From: JANPCX01 sp031431125
Lineage (GTDB): Bacteria > Pseudomonadota > Gammaproteobacteria > Burkholderiales > Burkholderiaceae_C
Length of the DNA: 64,000 bases
Direction: 5' to 3'
NCBI GenBank assembly: GCA_031431125.1
Contig: JANPCX010000073.1
Location: 1 to 64,000, forward strand
The notes under the pieces are model-generated. The model made no database searches, was not told the DNA's origin, and saw only the letters and a program-made list of their open reading frames with translations. The translations under genes and the position numbers were made by a program. Shown here in pieces: positions 62,483-64,000 of this stretch. Within the stretch, counting starts at the first letter, position 1. The number at the start of each line of letters is the position of its first letter.

Positions 62483-63375
62483 AAGCCGGTCAGGCCAGCA
62501 CCACCGCCAAGGTGATCGCCGCCAGCACCGTGCTGCTGGCCAGCAGCCCCGCAGACCCAACTTTGGTGCCTGCCGGTGCGGCTGCGCTGTGCCGCCATTT
62601 TTTGTCGACCACCTGGACCGACCGCTGCCTGATCCGCAGCGCCAGCAGCCCCTGGACACGCTGGCTGTGGCGCGGCTTAGAGCGCCTGACCCATCCCGGC
62701 ATCATGCGCCACTACCTGCTGCGCAAACGGTGGATCGAGGCGCAATGCCGCTTGGCCTTGCAGCAAGGGGTGGCGCGTGTCATCGTGATCGGTGCGGGCC
62801 TGGATACCTTGGCTTTGCGTTTGGCGCCAGAGTTCCCCGAGGTCGCCTGGGTGGAGATGGACCACCCGGCCACTCAGGACTTCAAACGCCAAGGTTTGGT
62901 CCACGCCGGCCTGCAGTTGCCGGCAAACCTGACGCTGCTCAGCGTCGACTTGTCGACCTCACCTTTGCCGACCGCTTTGATGCAAGACAAGCGCTCCACG
63001 CTGGTGGTGATCGAAGGCGTGTTGATGTACCTGAAAGAGGCCGATGTGGCCGCCTTGCTGCGCGATCAAATCCGCGCCTTGTCGACTGTGCCGGTGCAAC
63101 TCATCTTCAGCCACATGGTTCGCTGGCCCCAAGGCCGCGCCGGTTTTCGGCCCTCCAGTTGGTGGGTCGACCGCTGGCTGGCCTGGCGGGCCGAGCCCTT
63201 CCAATGGACGATGGCGCCGCAGGCACTCGCGTCTTGGTTGCAGGGCTTGGGGTTTGAGTTGCTGCATCAGGCCGAGCCGCCTTTCACAGCGGATTCGGCG
63301 TTGCCGAACGACTGTTTGAAGGGGGAGAACTTGGTGTTGTGTGTGGCGCAAAGGATGGTTGGTACGGCCGGTTGA
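62479..63375 (+). CDS. LCM-type SAM-dependent O-methyltransferase
   Basis: A 298-residue class I methyltransferase of the leucine-carboxyl-methyltransferase-like group: IVIGAGLDTLALRLAPEFPEVAWVEMDHPATQDFKRQGL (SAM loop and acidic strand) and LVVIEGVLMYLKEADVAALL. The TTG start overlaps the stop of the preceding FAD gene (TTGA), suggesting coupling. The N-terminus is hydrophobic. The substrate is a carboxylate or hydroxyl compound, undetermined. Confidence 0.85.
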   Translation: MKAGQASTTAKVIAASTVLLASSPADPTLVPAGAAALCRHFLSTTWTDRCLIRSASSPWTRWLWRGLERLTHPGIMRHYLLRKRWIEAQCRLALQQGVARVIVIGAGLDTLALRLAPEFPEVAWVEMDHPATQDFKRQGLVHAGLQLPANLTLLSVDLSTSPLPTALMQDKRSTLVVIEGVLMYLKEADVAALLRDQIRALSTVPVQLIFSHMVRWPQGRAGFRPSSWWVDRWLAWRAEPFQWTMAPQALASWLQGLGFELLHQAEPPFTADSALPNDCLKGENLVLCVAQRMVGTAG

Positions 63376-63384
63376 AGTCTCCAC

Positions 63385-63945
63385 TGCCGGTTTGGCTAAG
63401 CCTGTCACAAGGGGGCCTTCGTCGCTGACAGCTTTGACTTGGAACACCGCGCCGGGTCTCGGCCCGGCATGCCGAGTAACTTCTTTTGCTGGTGCAAAAG
63501 AAGTCACCAAGAAAACACCTGAACACCAGCCTATTTGAGGAATGACGGATCGGACCAGGATCGGGGTGGATGCACCGGATTTGACTTGGCACCACTAGCC
63601 CTCAGGCCACGTTTTCTCGGCGGCTTGTCGTACCAAGCGTTGAATGCATCCGCCGCCTTTCTTGGCCTGCCACGCCGTCTTCGCGATTCACGGTGTTTGG
63701 ACAAACCGCCGAGAAAACGTGGCCTGAGGGCCAGTGGCCACTGGTCGAAGCCAGACCCCACGTCTGTGCTCCTGCATCACGCTACCTCTGCCCAAATAGG
63801 CTGGTGTTCAGGTGCTTCTTTGCTTACTTTCTTTGCACCAGCAAAGAAAGTGAGGCGCCCTGCCGGGGCGAGACCCGGCGCGGTATCCCAAGCCAAGGCC
63901 GTCCTCCCCCAGAGGCTCCCTTCGACAGACTCAACCAAACCGGCA
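63385..63945. repeat. Composite palindromic intergenic element
   Basis: An outer pair of imperfect inverted arms, 63385-63537 and 63793-63945 (153 bases each, about three quarters identical by eye), encloses an inner inverted repeat that is perfect over 25 bases (63599-63623 and 63706-63730). Each outer arm contains its own hairpin (63479-63504, 63826-63851). Small open frames here have no recognisable domain. Similar small hairpin units are common between genes in this group of bacteria, but two nested pairs in one stretch are unusual. It resembles a MITE or double REP-like element. Confidence 0.75.
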
Positions 63946-64000
63946 GAGACAACAGACCGCATCAATAGCGAATATCACCTCGCCGTAGGCATCACAAACT

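Noticed and set aside
63693..63968. Small open frames as genes at the right end
   Set aside because: They follow the arms of the inverted repeat, lack ribosome sites and share no domain.

Overview
The window looks like a chromosomal segment from a betaproteobacterium of the Burkholderiales, most likely Comamonadaceae (relatives of Rhodoferax, Limnohabitans or Hydrogenophaga). The basis is GC-rich coding sequence throughout, the family mix (MexEF-OprN-type pump, SDR-type threonine dehydrogenase with Kbl, Cca with an HD domain, NDUFA9-like and TIGR01777 proteins, PhoX), and dense operons with ATGA overlaps. The genus assignment is inference. I see no rRNA, tRNA, CRISPR array or replication origin.

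Layout. 1-436: the C-terminal part of a REP-associated (RAYT-like) transposase next to IS21-like terminal repeats. 562-4822 (minus): a DadA/ornithine-cyclodeaminase-family pair, a FliL-like membrane protein and an M20 peptidase. 4994-11316 (plus): a complete RND efflux operon followed by a frameshifted GNAT gene. 11324-14193: threonine catabolism (kbl, SDR-type tdh) with a divergent XRE-cupin regulator. 14216-15790: a small sulfur-associated membrane protein pair, a SET-domain protein and a GDT1/TMEM165-type cation transporter.

15790-24020 is accessory DNA. It holds three unrelated cargoes: an AAA/DUF4143 ATPase, a MarR-GNAT pair, and an Hsp90-like ATPase with a metallophosphoesterase. They are separated by broken copies of the 3' ends of the two flanking genes, the GDT1 transporter on the left and a beta-barrel gene on the right. 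It reads as one locus filled three times. The Hsp90-like/phosphoesterase pair is lower in GC by eye and is the best candidate here for an undescribed, possibly defensive, system.

24021-30936: an envelope-export operon (DUF2141, LolD-like ATPase, FtsX-like permease, LolA-like protein, beta-barrel) with a divergent OmpR-type two-component system. 30968-41253: housekeeping and metabolic genes (cca, GDSL esterase, LysR/SDR/CMD/EamA cluster, thioesterase, a DUF1579-like gene with a WYL regulator broken by an in-frame stop, TIGR01777 and DUF4166). 41417-44562: an NtrB/NtrC-like two-component pair. 44617-50410: PhzF, NIPSNAP, GST, NDUFA9-like, Slt and 5-formyl-THF cyclo-ligase. 50476-53508: a large lipoprotein made of two kinds of internal repeat. 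53735-54042: an IS66 transposase remnant. 54257-58910: a TetR/SDR unit, ahpC/ahpD, RlpA and another SDR. 59068-63375: PhoX behind a good Pho box, an FAD oxidoreductase and an LCM-type methyltransferase. 63385-63945 is a large composite palindrome without a credible gene.
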